DNA from: Rubripirellula lacrimiformis
GTDB taxonomy: Bacteria > Planctomycetota > Planctomycetia > Pirellulales > Pirellulaceae
Direction: 5' to 3'
DNA: 64,000 nucleotides
NCBI RefSeq assembly: GCF_007741535.1
Contig: NZ_CP036525.1
Coordinates: forward strand, 3,410,001-3,474,000
This document shows positions 1 through 9,730 of the stretch, in pieces. The position numbers were made by a program, and so were the translations under genes. The notes under the pieces are model-generated. The model saw nothing but the letters and a program-made list of their open reading frames with translations. It was not told the DNA's origin and searched no databases. Every line of letters starts with the position of its first letter. Within the stretch, counting starts at the first letter, position 1.

Positions 1-494
1 GGCGATCGACCGAAGCCAGCAACCGTGGCTTCATTTGGGTGCGTCTCGGGGACGGCCAAAATATAGTGGGGAACACGAGGGCTGGTCGGGGCGTCGAAAG
101 CCTGACCGGTGGAAGACTCGGGAATCGGCTGATTTCGTGCCATCGCAGGCCGATTTGCAGCGGTTGACCGGGCCGATCCGTCCTCGTCTCGTCGCCACTT
201 GCACCCGTCTGTCGCGGATAATTGGTTCCGGCACTGTTGAAACGATCGCGTTTTGGCCCCTATCGAATTGGGGGAAATGCAGCCCCTTGGCAGCAAATGT
301 TAAATGGTAGGGACTACAGCGGATTTGTTTGTCCTGCCGCTTATGCGGTGCCGATTCAACCCGATGACTACCCGACCTGAGCCGGATTCTGCGTCCTTGC
401 AGACGGCAAAACGTCATCCATCGTGCCCACCAGAGAATGCTGGTGGACCACGTTCGTCAAAAATGCTCAATCGCTCGAAATTCTGAGATTCCAG
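1..494. other. Region without a convincing gene
   Basis: Short open frames exist on both strands, but none has a clear ribosome binding site, recognisable domain or typical protein composition. The next gene most plausibly starts at 495, so this stretch is read as upstream intergenic DNA. It may hold that gene's promoter, but I could not assign one. Confidence 0.5.
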
Positions 495-3400
495 ATGCGT
501 TCTTCCCAAGCTAAGTCAGATTCCTCGGCCTCCACCGGCGGTGTTCGTCGCTTGCTCGAAAAATTCATCCTCGGCCAGTCCAGCCCTCCCAACCCCAAGA
601 AGGGACGACTGCTGCTGGAATCGCTTGAACAGCGACAATTGATGGCCGGCGACATGGATCTGCTATTCACCGATGGCGACGGCGTGGCAGCCGCGGCGAT
701 GGATAGCCAAACCAGTGTCCAGAGTTCCAGCAGTGGCCTGCAAACCACGACCACCGCCGAGGGTGAATCGGCCCCGGACCTGGTCCAGTTTGCCAAAGAC
801 TTGGCCGATGCAGGCGTCGTTTTCTATGGTGCCGGTTGGTGCCCGGCATGCACGTCCCAAAAACAACTCTTCGGTGACGGGCAGCACAGTTTGCCGTTTG
901 TCGAAGTCACCAATCCGGACCGCAGCCTGAATGCGACCGGGACCGCCGAAGGGATCAGCGAGTTTCCGACCTGGGATTTCCCCAGCGGAACGCGTTTGGT
1001 GGGCGTCCAGAGTTTGGCGACGCTAAGCCAAACGGCGAACGTCCCGATTCCGCAAAGCGATACGCCGTCGTTTCAACCGATCGGCAATTTGACGGTCCAG
1101 ACCGGCAGCCCAATGCACATTCCCATCGATGCCTATGACCCCGGCGATGGCCCGTTGACGGTCACCGTCTCGGTTGCCGATCCGACTCTGTTAGAAGCGT
1201 CGGTGTTGTCGGGCAACCGGTCGATCCGAATCGACCTGCAAGGGTACGGCGACATGGTGTTCGAACTGTTCGAACAGCGTGCACCCACGGCATCGGGACG
1301 AGTCGCCGACTTGGCCGAATCGGGATTCTATGACGGGATCATCTTTCACCGTGTCGTTGACGACTTTGTCATCCAAGCTGGTGATCCCACCGGCACCGGC
1401 ACCAGCGGTTCGACCCTGGGCAATTTCGATGACGAATTCCATCCCGAACTGCAACACAATCGCGAAGGCGTGCTGTCGTTCGCCAAAAGCGCCGACGACA
1501 CCAACAACAGCCAGTTCTTTATCACCGAGACACCGACTCGGTTCTTGGACTTCAACCATTCGATCTTTGGCCAGTTAGTCGAAGGGTTTGATGTCCGTGA
1601 AGCCATCAGCGAAACCGCTGTCAACAATAGCTCTCAGAACAAACCGATCAACGACGTCATCATCGACACCATCGATGTGTTCAATGACACCGAAAACTCG
1701 GTCGTGATGCTGAAACCGATCGGGAATAAAACGGGGACCACCACGGTCACGTTTACCGTGACCGATGCAGACGGAAACACATTCAGCCAGACCAGTACCG
1801 TCACGGTCACGGCGGATTCCGAGAACAGCCAACCGTTCCTGAACAAGATCACCTCGCCAATCACCGGCACCGCTGGCCAACCCGTTACGCTGCAACTCTC
1901 CAGCGTCGACGTCGAAGGCGATTCGGTCTTCTACACCGCACGATCGGCTTCGTCGACCGCCAATGGGACCGTTTCGGTGGACTCGTCCACGGGCTTGGTC
2001 ACGGTCACACCGGCCAGCGGATTCACGGGCACCATCCTGGTCGATGTCGGTGTCAGCGATACCGCGATCAGTTCCAGCCAAACGGCCGACGACAATCAAC
2101 GTTTGACCTTCACCATCGAAGGCGAAAATGTGGTTGCCGTTCCGACCGCGGTCGATCTGCAAACCGGCAGCGACACTGGTACCAGCAATATCGACAACAT
2201 CACCAACGCGGGCTCGTTGACTTTCCAGGTCAGCGGAGTCACCAGTGGTGCGACGGTCGAACTGGTCAACACCGCGACCGGATCGATTGTGGGAACCGCC
2301 ATCGCCTCTGGAACCACGGTTTCCATCACCACGAACAACATCGCCGCACTGGGCGATGGGACCTATCCCATCGCTGCCCGCCAACGCGTCGCCGCCACGA
2401 CCAGCGGTCTTTCGTCGGCCCTGTCGTTGGTCTACGACACCACCAGCCCGGCGTCGGTGATCGCCAGTGCAGCCACCCAGGCCAACGTTGGCCGAAGCTA
2501 CGTGACGGATTTGATCAGCCCCGAAGAGGGCAACGGGTTGACCTATACGTTGACCGCCAACCCCACCGGGGCGACCATCAACGCAGCAACCGGCGTGATC
2601 AACTGGACCCCCACCACCGCTCAATTGGGCACCAACTCGTTCACGCTGACCCTGACGGATGCCGCTGGGAACACTCGCACCGAAAATCTAACCGTGAATG
2701 TCGCGGGCGAACCGGTCGCCGAGATCAAACTGGAAGTGACGGACCTGCAAGGCAACGTGATCACGTCGATCGCCGTGGGCCAAGAATTCCTGCTGAACCT
2801 GATCGGCGTCGACGCTCGATCGTTCACCAAACCCGGCATCTATGCCGCCTACGCCGACGTCCTGTTCGACAACAACTTGGTTCGCGTCGTGCCTGGATCG
2901 ACGATCGATTACAGCGACGACTTTACCGTCGTCCCCAAGGGCACCGTTCAAGCCGGATTGATCGACGAATTGGGGGCAGTCAATAACCGGATTGTCGCCA
3001 GCAACGAAGCGGAAAGCTTGATCGCAACGGTGCGGATGGAAGCGCTGGCCAGCGGTATCGTCAACATTCGCAGCGAACCGGCGGACGAAAGCGACAGTGA
3101 TGTGTTGATCTTCGGCGAGGACAACCAGGTTTCGGCGGACAACGTCGCCTATGGGAACGTCTCGCTGACCGTGGGCAAATCGTTCAATGCCAACCCCGAC
3201 ACGTTCTCCGTTGCCGAAGACAGCGCCGCGACCACCCTGGACGTGTTGGCCAACGATACGATCATCACTGGATCCGGAAATCTGTCCGTCGTTTCGGTCA
3301 CCCAGCCTGCCGCCGGCGGTACGGTGACGCTAACCGGTGGCGTGCTGAAGTTTCTGCCCACCGCCGATTTCAACGGCACCGCAGTGTTCACCTATCGGGC

Positions 3401-5408
3401 TAGCGACAGCGCTGGGATCCAAGAAACTGGCAGCGTCACGGTGACCGTCACACCGGTCAACGACGCCCCCAGCGCCAACAACGATACGCTGACCGTCCAG
3501 CAGGATTCGACCGACAACGCGCTGGACCTGCTAAGCAATGATTCCTTCGCCCCAGACACCGGCGAAACGTTGACAATCACCGCCGTGGGGACAACCACCG
3601 CCGGTGGTACCGTGTCGATCGTCTCCGGTGGTGGCTCGGTTCGCTACACGCCGCCAGCCGGTTTCGTGGGAACGGATTCGTTCACCTACACGATCAGCGA
3701 TGGAACGTCGACAGATCAGGGTTCGGTTTCACTGACCGTCGAATCGACCGATGATCCGCCTACCGCGATCGGCGACTCGTTCACCGTCACCGAAGACGCT
3801 GCCGAGGCCGCTTTCGACGTGATGGCCAACGATACTCGAGACGTCGACAATCAGTCGTTCGTGCTCAGCGCCGTCGGCACGCCCAGCCAGGGCGGGACCG
3901 TTCGCATCAGCGGCGATGGTTCGCAGTTTTTCTATCGTCCGGCCGCCAATTTCAACGGCACCGAAACGGTGACATACACGATTCGCGATACCGGTGGCGG
4001 GGTCGCAACCGGTACGGCGACCTTCACCGTCACCGCAGCCAACGATGCACCGCCCATCTTGGACAAAACGGTGCCGATCAATCGCGGCGGAGCGACCGAG
4101 TTCGTGGTGTTCCGATTGACCGAATTGCCCGCCAACGTGGACGCTGGCGAAACGTTGACCATTGCCACCAGCACGTCGACGACGACAACCGCTGGCGGCA
4201 CGGTTCGAATCGACGCAGCCTCGGGGACCATTTTCTACACGCCACCGAGCGGCGATTTTGTCGGCACCGATTCGATGACCTATTCGATCAGCGATGGCTC
4301 ACTGACCAGCACCGGTACGCTGACGCTGAACGTCGCCGACTATGCCGAGCGGAATATCGTCGTGCAGTTCGGTTCGGGCATCCAAGGCACGATCAACGGT
4401 TTGACGTTGACCGGCACCAACCTGTTGAACGAAACGGTCGAACAGGTGCTAGCGTTTAACGCCAACGGAAGCATTTCGACAACCGTGCTGCCCGGCAGTT
4501 ACACCGTCAACGTGCCCGCGATCCCGTTCCTGCAGAATGCGTCCCAGTCGCAAACGATCACGATCGAAAGCGGCGCCGACGATGGTGACGCGACCATCAA
4601 CATCGAACTGGGCCTGTTGAAGGCACAATACATCTCGCTTCGCGATTGGATGGGGCGTTCGTCTCGCCAATCGCTGTTGGTCGCCGTTTCACCGGGCGAA
4701 GATGGTGTGTTGGTGGTCCCTTCGGCACAGATGGATGTGATCGATCAAGCCAGCGTTTCGCTCAGTTCCGATGGTACCAACGTGACCATTCGCGGCACGA
4801 CGAATGACAGTGCGTCGGCGGCATCCAAGGTCACCACGACCTTGACGACGATCAACAACCGCAACGTCCAGCCTCGCGGCGAATCCGGCGATCTGCAGCT
4901 CTATCGGGTCAGCGTCGATGAAGACGAGGTCGTGTTCAACCCCGACACCGCGGCCAGCGCGACCACCACAACGACCACGACAGGATCATCCAGTACCCAG
5001 GCGTTGCAAGCGGTTGCACCGGAGTCTGCCAGCCAGGAAACCGCCTCCGCTGCGGCGGCCTCTAGCCAGTGGTTGCTCGGTGATTCGCAGGCCGAGGGCG
5101 AGTCCATTGCGGCACAAAGTGTCACCGTTGCCGACGCCTTTGTCCCGGCGTTGATGTCGGCATCGGCCGATAGCCGAGCGGCTGTTTTGCCGCTGGAAGA
5201 AGGCGATTTGTGGGTCGAATCCGGACCGGACGATCAGGGCCAGTCGGCCATCGATCAGGACAAGATTGTCGACGCATCTTCGGTTGATTCCGCAATGCAA
5301 TCGGTTGCCGATTCGTTGACCGTGATCTCGCCATCTGCCGAAGCGATGGCCGACAGCGAGTCGCTTGGAATCGACGCCATTGACCGTCTGCACAGCAGCA
5401 ATTTGTAG
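495..5408 (+). CDS. Giant exported LEPR-xLL-type protein with thioredoxin-like and cyclophilin domains
   Basis: A protein of about 1637 residues, probably surface-exposed or secreted. Near residues 40-53 it carries LESLEQRQLMAG, a version of the LEPR-xLL motif found at the N-terminus of large planctomycete exported proteins. A thioredoxin-like segment follows, with a CxxC motif (GWCPAC) near residue 115. A cyclophilin-type peptidyl-prolyl isomerase domain spans about 243-372 (FHRVVDDFVIQAGDP, NSQFFITE). Next come Ig/cadherin-like modules, a cohesin-like segment around 745-890, and at least three cadherin-like repeats at about 905-1280 of the form VAEDSAATTLDVLANDT. The tail is low complexity and rich in Ser, Ala and Thr, with no visible dockerin or membrane segment. 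The frame is open from 423, but the Met at 495 begins the basic leader before the motif, so I prefer it. The domains are seen; folding or redox roles at the surface are inferred. Confidence 0.85.
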   Translation: MRSSQAKSDSSASTGGVRRLLEKFILGQSSPPNPKKGRLLLESLEQRQLMAGDMDLLFTDGDGVAAAAMDSQTSVQSSSSGLQTTTTAEGESAPDLVQFAKDLADAGVVFYGAGWCPACTSQKQLFGDGQHSLPFVEVTNPDRSLNATGTAEGISEFPTWDFPSGTRLVGVQSLATLSQTANVPIPQSDTPSFQPIGNLTVQTGSPMHIPIDAYDPGDGPLTVTVSVADPTLLEASVLSGNRSIRIDLQGYGDMVFELFEQRAPTASGRVADLAESGFYDGIIFHRVVDDFVIQAGDPTGTGTSGSTLGNFDDEFHPELQHNREGVLSFAKSADDTNNSQFFITETPTRFLDFNHSIFGQLVEGFDVREAISETAVNNSSQNKPINDVIIDTIDVFNDTENSVVMLKPIGNKTGTTTVTFTVTDADGNTFSQTSTVTVTADSENSQPFLNKITSPITGTAGQPVTLQLSSVDVEGDSVFYTARSASSTANGTVSVDSSTGLVTVTPASGFTGTILVDVGVSDTAISSSQTADDNQRLTFTIEGENVVAVPTAVDLQTGSDTGTSNIDNITNAGSLTFQVSGVTSGATVELVNTATGSIVGTAIASGTTVSITTNNIAALGDGTYPIAARQRVAATTSGLSSALSLVYDTTSPASVIASAATQANVGRSYVTDLISPEEGNGLTYTLTANPTGATINAATGVINWTPTTAQLGTNSFTLTLTDAAGNTRTENLTVNVAGEPVAEIKLEVTDLQGNVITSIAVGQEFLLNLIGVDARSFTKPGIYAAYADVLFDNNLVRVVPGSTIDYSDDFTVVPKGTVQAGLIDELGAVNNRIVASNEAESLIATVRMEALASGIVNIRSEPADESDSDVLIFGEDNQVSADNVAYGNVSLTVGKSFNANPDTFSVAEDSAATTLDVLANDTIITGSGNLSVVSVTQPAAGGTVTLTGGVLKFLPTADFNGTAVFTYRASDSAGIQETGSVTVTVTPVNDAPSANNDTLTVQQDSTDNALDLLSNDSFAPDTGETLTITAVGTTTAGGTVSIVSGGGSVRYTPPAGFVGTDSFTYTISDGTSTDQGSVSLTVESTDDPPTAIGDSFTVTEDAAEAAFDVMANDTRDVDNQSFVLSAVGTPSQGGTVRISGDGSQFFYRPAANFNGTETVTYTIRDTGGGVATGTATFTVTAANDAPPILDKTVPINRGGATEFVVFRLTELPANVDAGETLTIATSTSTTTTAGGTVRIDAASGTIFYTPPSGDFVGTDSMTYSISDGSLTSTGTLTLNVADYAERNIVVQFGSGIQGTINGLTLTGTNLLNETVEQVLAFNANGSISTTVLPGSYTVNVPAIPFLQNASQSQTITIESGADDGDATINIELGLLKAQYISLRDWMGRSSRQSLLVAVSPGEDGVLVVPSAQMDVIDQASVSLSSDGTNVTIRGTTNDSASAASKVTTTLTTINNRNVQPRGESGDLQLYRVSVDEDEVVFNPDTAASATTTTTTTGSSSTQALQAVAPESASQETASAAAASSQWLLGDSQAEGESIAAQSVTVADAFVPALMSASADSRAAVLPLEEGDLWVESGPDDQGQSAIDQDKIVDASSVDSAMQSVADSLTVISPSAEAMADSESLGIDAIDRLHSSNL

Positions 5409-5450
5409 GTTCTGGCACCCTCGGCGGCGACCGCTGGGGGGCTGATAAAC

Positions 5451-5477
5451 GCCCGTCCATAACGCTCATGGACGGGC
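5451..5477 (+). terminator. Hairpin downstream of the giant gene
   Basis: A perfect 10-bp inverted repeat (gcccgtccat / atggacgggc) with a 7-nt loop lies 43 bases after the stop codon. There is no long T run behind it, only a short tttt about 20 bases on. It may therefore be a weak intrinsic terminator or a transcript-end stabiliser. Confidence 0.55.
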
Positions 5478-5722
5478 CAACGACGCAGGCCGAGGGACCA
5501 TTTTGGCTGTGTCAAGTCGTCTAAATCGACACTTTTGGGTGTGTTCCAGATGATGGCGGCTCGCAAAAATCCCCGGAAAACGTGGGCTTTTTTGCGTCAA
5601 GCCGGGTTGCAACGATGGCGACGGGGACATAACACTTTGCCCTTAGCGATCAACGATGCGCCGGCTGATCGCGTCGAAACCATCTAAGACACTCTCAACA
5701 CTACTCGAAAAGGTTTTCTCTC

Positions 5723-6046
5723 ATGGCAAAAGCAGCAGCTGCTCCGAAGGCCCCTACCAAGACCCAGATCCTCGCTAACATCGCAGAATCAACCGAACTG
5801 TCGAAGAAGGACGTCGCAGCCGTCTTCGACGCTCTGACTGCCGAAATCGCCAAGTCGCTTGCCAAAGGTGGCCCTGGCCAATTCGCGATCCCTGGCCTGT
5901 GCAAGATCGTCCTGAAGGACGTTCCAGCCAAGCCAAAGCGAAAAGGACGCAACCCTGCCGATGGCCAAGAAATCTGGTTGAAGCCAAAGCCAGCTAGCAA
6001 GAAGCTGTCGATCCGTCCTTTGAAGGGCCTGAAGGAAATGGCCTAA
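5723..6046 (+). CDS. HU-family histone-like DNA-binding protein
   Basis: A 107-residue basic protein of the HU/IHF fold. An Ala/Lys/Pro-rich leader is followed by the dimerising helices (TKTQILANIAESTELSKKDV) and a beta-arm region (GQFAIPGLCKIVLKDVPAKP, then KPASKKLSIRPLKGLKEM). Its role would be nonspecific DNA bending and nucleoid compaction in the cytoplasm. The length is slightly above the usual 90 residues because of the N-terminal extension and the altered arm. It sits alone, 314 bases after the giant gene and with a hairpin between them, so it is probably monocistronic. The Shine-Dalgarno is weak (aaaagg about 10 bases upstream). Confidence 0.93.
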   Translation: MAKAAAAPKAPTKTQILANIAESTELSKKDVAAVFDALTAEIAKSLAKGGPGQFAIPGLCKIVLKDVPAKPKRKGRNPADGQEIWLKPKPASKKLSIRPLKGLKEMA

Positions 6047-6498
6047 GGCCTGACCTTGATCTGCGATGGTTGACCGGCTCGCTGTGCGGGCCGCGACTGT
6101 TGCAAACGATATTGAATTGCGCCTCGCCCAATGAAGTTGACCAACGAATTCGTTGGCGAGGAAACAGGAACGTGCCGCCCCCGATTGAACCAAGGGTTTG
6201 CACGTTTTCTTGCTCTCTTCCCCCCCAAAAAGATCGATAGCAGGATCTTGATTCCGCCATCTCTGCCGGGGGCTCCGACGCGGCATTCCAGAACACTCAT
6301 TCAGCACTGAGTGTCCTGGGGTCGTTTCCGCAGTCGAGGCAAAGACGAGGGCAATGCTCGGTCCAGTCACGTCGACGAACCGTCTGGTCCGTCCCCTGTG
6401 GCGTCCACGGCGTTCTACGGCCGTCCGTGTGCCCTCCCATCGCTCTGCACCGCAGCTGGTCACTGTGAGCCGCTCCACGGATGTCCACAAATCACCCC
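6047..6498. other. Intergenic stretch between the HU gene and the tandem repeats
   Basis: No gene is supported. The long minus-strand frame crossing this region runs through both the HU gene in reverse and the tandem repeats, and its composition is not protein-like. No terminator was identified. Confidence 0.5.
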
Positions 6499-6746
6499 GT
6501 AGCGCAAGTCGCCAAGACTTTCGGCCATACGCATCGTTCCGTAGCGCAAGTCGCCAAGACTTTCGGCCATACGCATCATTCCGTAGCGCAAGTCGCCAAG
6601 ACTTTCGGCCATACTCATCATTCCGTAGCGCAAGTCGCCAAGACTTTCGGCCATCCCCACGCATCATTCCGTAGCGCAAGTCGCCAAGACTTTCGGCCAT
6701 CCCCACGCATCATTCCGTAGCGCAAGTCGCCAAGACTTTCGGCCAT
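6499..6746. repeat. Six tandem copies of a 42-46 bp repeat
   Basis: The 30-base core begins gtagcgcaagtcgccaagac and ends tttcggccat. It occurs at 6499, 6541, 6583, 6625, 6671 and 6717 with no visible core mismatches. The linkers are 12 bases (copies 1-4) or 16 bases (copies 4-6) of the type acgcatcattcc or ccccacgcatcattcc. The core contains a small inverted repeat, aagtc-gccaa-gactt. In reverse translation it reads MAESLGDLRYG over and over, which creates artificial open frames. The linkers are too short and too alike to be CRISPR spacers. Confidence 0.9.
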
Positions 6747-6857
6747 CCCACCCCATGATCCGTTTATCGATCACCCCCGATTCCTGACGAAACCAAACCG
6801 AATCTCTTGGCGATTTTCGCTACGAAAAACCGCTCCGAACCGTGACGCCACCGGCCA

Positions 6858-7928
6858 CTAGGGTTCCGTGGGCGGCTCTTCGGGCAGTCGTTTGATCTCC
6901 ATGACCGATTCGATGCGAACGGCCTTCTTGCCTTTGAACGCACCGACGCGTGCGTTGAACTTCGGCACATCTTGAACGGCCAACTCCAGCGGCGAATTCA
7001 CTTCCTTCTCGGTCGTGATCACATCGCCGACGGCTAGTTCCAACAGATCGGCTGTGCGAATTTTGGACCTGGCTAGCGTCACCACAATGTCGACCGGCGC
7101 GTCATTCATGCTGGTCGAAATGCGGCCGCGGGACTCATTGGTCGGCAACGCTTTCCCGTATCCGACCCATCCGTTTCGCGACAGCCGCGAATTGAAATTT
7201 TCGATCGTGTTGAACGGGATGCACAGATTCATCATGCCCCGATTCTTGCCCAACAGGATCTCGAACCCGACCAAAATCACGACCTCGTTGGGCGGCACGA
7301 TTTGCACAAGCTGTGGGTTGCTTTCGACCTTCTCGACCTCCAGGTCCAATTCGACGATGTTCTCCCAGGCTTCGGTCAGCCGTTTTAGGAACAGGTCGAC
7401 CACGCGTCCGATCAGCCGGTTTTCGATTTCGGTCAGCGGACGTCGCACCGCTTCGTTGGGATCCGGGTCGCCGCCCAACATCCGATCGATGATCGCGTAG
7501 GAAAGCGTGGGAGCGATGTCCAGGATCCAGTTGCCGTTGAGCGGTTCAGGTTTCAGCACGTTGAAACAGCTGGGGTTGTCCAAGCTGAAAACGAACTCGC
7601 TGTAAGTCAGTTGGTCGACGCTCAGCAGCTTCACTTCGATCATCGTCCGCAGCATGCCGGATACCGACGCACCAAAGTTTCGGGCCAACGATTCGTGCAG
7701 CGAGTGCATCGCCCGCATCTGGTCCTTGCCGACACGCTCGGGCCGCTTGAAGTCGTACGCGGTGACGCGCGGTGCGGCGCTGGCCGGTGCGGCTGCGCGC
7801 GGGCCCGCGGTCGGACTCTTCTCATCACTGAACTTGGGTGGTTGCGGTTTCGCGGGAGCCCCCTCGACCGTTTCCATCGCCTTCAGCAGGCTTTCGACTT
7901 GGTTCTGACTCAGTGATTCATCGGACAT
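6858..7928 (-). CDS. fliM: Flagellar motor switch protein FliM
   Basis: A 356-residue protein of normal FliM length. The N-terminal peptide LSQNQVESLLKAM (residues 5-17) matches the FliM LSQxEIDALL motif that binds CheY-P. A Pro/Ala-rich linker leads into the CheC-like middle domain (YDFKRPERVGKDQMRAMHSL, GGDPDPNEAVRRPLTEIE). The C-terminal SpoA/FliN-like domain covers about 275-350 (DIVVTLARSKIRTADLLELAVGDVI). FliM forms the cytoplasmic C-ring of the flagellum and sets rotation direction. No other flagellar gene lies beside it, so it is separated from the rest of the motor set here. The start at 7928 fits the conserved N-terminus. Confidence 0.97.
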   Translation of the reverse strand: MSDESLSQNQVESLLKAMETVEGAPAKPQPPKFSDEKSPTAGPRAAAPASAAPRVTAYDFKRPERVGKDQMRAMHSLHESLARNFGASVSGMLRTMIEVKLLSVDQLTYSEFVFSLDNPSCFNVLKPEPLNGNWILDIAPTLSYAIIDRMLGGDPDPNEAVRRPLTEIENRLIGRVVDLFLKRLTEAWENIVELDLEVEKVESNPQLVQIVPPNEVVILVGFEILLGKNRGMMNLCIPFNTIENFNSRLSRNGWVGYGKALPTNESRGRISTSMNDAPVDIVVTLARSKIRTADLLELAVGDVITTEKEVNSPLELAVQDVPKFNARVGAFKGKKAVRIESVMEIKRLPEEPPTEP

Positions 7929-8053
7929 ATCCGTGTCCCTTCCATCGGTAACGCTGGGATGACGTGGCCGGTGGGCTCCGCGTCTTGTTGGTTTCTGAAT
8001 CGACTCTCGAACAACCGCTTAGGACTGGACGACACTTCTTCCTTGCACGATTC

Positions 8054-9331
8054 TCACTCGCGAACCTGCCCGTTGCCTCGCACCACGTACTTGTAGCTGG
8101 TCAGTTCACGCAGCCCACAGGGGCCACGAGCGTGGAACTTGTCCGTCGAAATGCCGATCTCGGCGCCCAATCCGAACACGCTGCCGTCATTGAACCGGGT
8201 GCTGGCGTTGACCATCACCGCGGCACTGTCCACTCGCGTGGTGAACACGTCGGCCGATCGCAGGTCCGACGTCACGATCGCATCGGTGTGATGCGACCCG
8301 TAGCGATTGATGTGGTTGATCGCCTGGTCCATCGAATCGACAACCGCGACGCTGATCTTGGGACCCAGGTATTCGGTGCCCCAGTCGTCGTCGGTGGCGG
8401 GGATGGAATTCGTCAGGTGCTTGGCCGCCCGCGAATCGGCTCGGATCTCGACGTCGTACTCGGCCAGTTTCTTTTCGATTTCCGGCAGCGCTTCCGCAGC
8501 GATGCCGGCGTGAATCAACAGCGACTCGCACGCGTTGCAGACGCCCATGCGTTGGCACTTGGCGTTTTGGATGATGGCGGCGGCCATGGGCACCTCGGCG
8601 CTGGCGTCGACGTAAACGTGGCAGTTGCCGTCGTAATGTTTGATCACCGGCATGGTCGCCTCGCGAGCCACTCGCCGGATCAGGCTCTCGCCGCCCCGCG
8701 GGATCGTCACGTCGATGGCATCGCCCATGGACAGGAATTCGCCGACCGCTGCGCGGTCCGTGGTCGCGACCAATTGCACCGCATCGGCAGGCACGCCGCA
8801 GCGAACCGCGGTTGCCGACAGGATGTCGACGATCGCACGGCTGCTGTGGATCGCTTCCTTGCCACCACGCAAAATAACTGCATTGCCGCTTTTGACACAG
8901 ATTCCCGCCGCGTCTGCGGTGACGTTGGGGCGGCTTTCGTAGATGAAAAAGACGACGCCCAACGGGACCCGTCGCTTCAAGATTTGTAGGCCGCCTGGGC
9001 GCGTGAATCCATCGATGACTTCGCCGATGGGGTCCGGCAATGCGGCGATCTCGCGTAGGCCGGTGGCGATCCCGGCGACTCGTGCCGCGTCCAGGCGCAG
9101 TCGGTCGACCGCGGCCTCGCTCAGTCCGTAGCCGGGGGCAGCGGCCAAATCCAGCTCGTTGGCGGCAAAAATGGCTTCGGTGCCAGCTTCCAAGGCAGCG
9201 GCCGACTCGATCAGCCACTGGTTTTTGATGGTGGTGTCCAAGGCCGCCAGTTCGTAGGAAGCAGCTTTGGCAGCATCGGCGGTGCGACGGCAGTATTGGC
9301 CGAGATCAAGTTCGGCGGCGGTCGATGACAT
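8054..9331 (-). CDS. proA: Gamma-glutamyl phosphate reductase
   Basis: A 425-residue member of the aldehyde dehydrogenase superfamily, close to the usual ProA length of about 417. It reduces L-glutamyl-5-phosphate to glutamate-5-semialdehyde with NADPH, the second step of proline synthesis in the cytoplasm. Visible signatures are [20 protein letters not shown] (substrate and cofactor region), the catalytic-cysteine segment [15 protein letters not shown], and the C-terminal [19 protein letters not shown]. It lies 125 bases upstream of fliM on the same strand. No proB is adjacent. Confidence 0.97.
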   Translation of the reverse strand: MSSTAAELDLGQYCRRTADAAKAASYELAALDTTIKNQWLIESAAALEAGTEAIFAANELDLAAAPGYGLSEAAVDRLRLDAARVAGIATGLREIAALPDPIGEVIDGFTRPGGLQILKRRVPLGVVFFIYESRPNVTADAAGICVKSGNAVILRGGKEAIHSSRAIVDILSATAVRCGVPADAVQLVATTDRAAVGEFLSMGDAIDVTIPRGGESLIRRVAREATMPVIKHYDGNCHVYVDASAEVPMAAAIIQNAKCQRMGVCNACESLLIHAGIAAEALPEIEKKLAEYDVEIRADSRAAKHLTNSIPATDDDWGTEYLGPKISVAVVDSMDQAINHINRYGSHHTDAIVTSDLRSADVFTTRVDSAAVMVNASTRFNDGSVFGLGAEIGISTDKFHARGPCGLRELTSYKYVVRGNGQVRE

Positions 9332-9611
9332 GAATCAGTGCGTAAAAGGAGGCAAATTGCGGCGGCTAGAATGGCTTGCCCCGGATTCTCTGCAAAGCGG
9401 CCGTCAAGGTCAACGTCGATCCCCGCATCGACCCGGCTTTCGGGGCCCGAAACGCCGTTGATTGCGGCCGATCGCCCGGCACAGCGGCAGCGATGGGAAT
9501 CCGATCCGAATCCGGTGGGGGCCGGCGACGGCAAAAACACGTCGGCCGGGGCGTTGACGCGCCACCGCAATCTGAGACACTTTCCCGGCCCAGAAAGATC
9601 GACACGACAAC

Positions 9612-9696
<85 letters not shown>

Positions 9697-9702
9697 TCCG
9701 AT

Positions 9703-9730
9703 AAACCCCGTGATTCACGGGGTTTTTTTT
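9703..9730 (+). terminator. Intrinsic terminator of the tRNA-Leu transcript
   Basis: A perfect 10-bp stem (aaaccccgtg / cacggggttt) with a 3-nt loop runs straight into a T tract (9723-9730). It starts 6 bases after the tRNA. The stop codon of the integrase on the other strand (9715-9717) lies inside the hairpin. Confidence 0.9.

Noticed and set aside
1575-2624. 349-aa minus-strand frame
   Set aside because: Shadow of the giant gene, arising from its high GC third positions; no domain and no ribosome site.
5789-6706. Long minus-strand frame rich in MAESLGDLRYG repeats
   Set aside because: It is the reverse reading of the tandem DNA repeat and of the HU gene, with no protein-like composition.
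6499-6746. CRISPR array
   Set aside because: Linkers are only 12-16 bases and nearly identical to each other, with no cas genes nearby.
7964-8989. 341-aa plus-strand frame
   Set aside because: Antisense to proA, which is certain; the translation is Arg/His/Val-rich and unlike a real protein.
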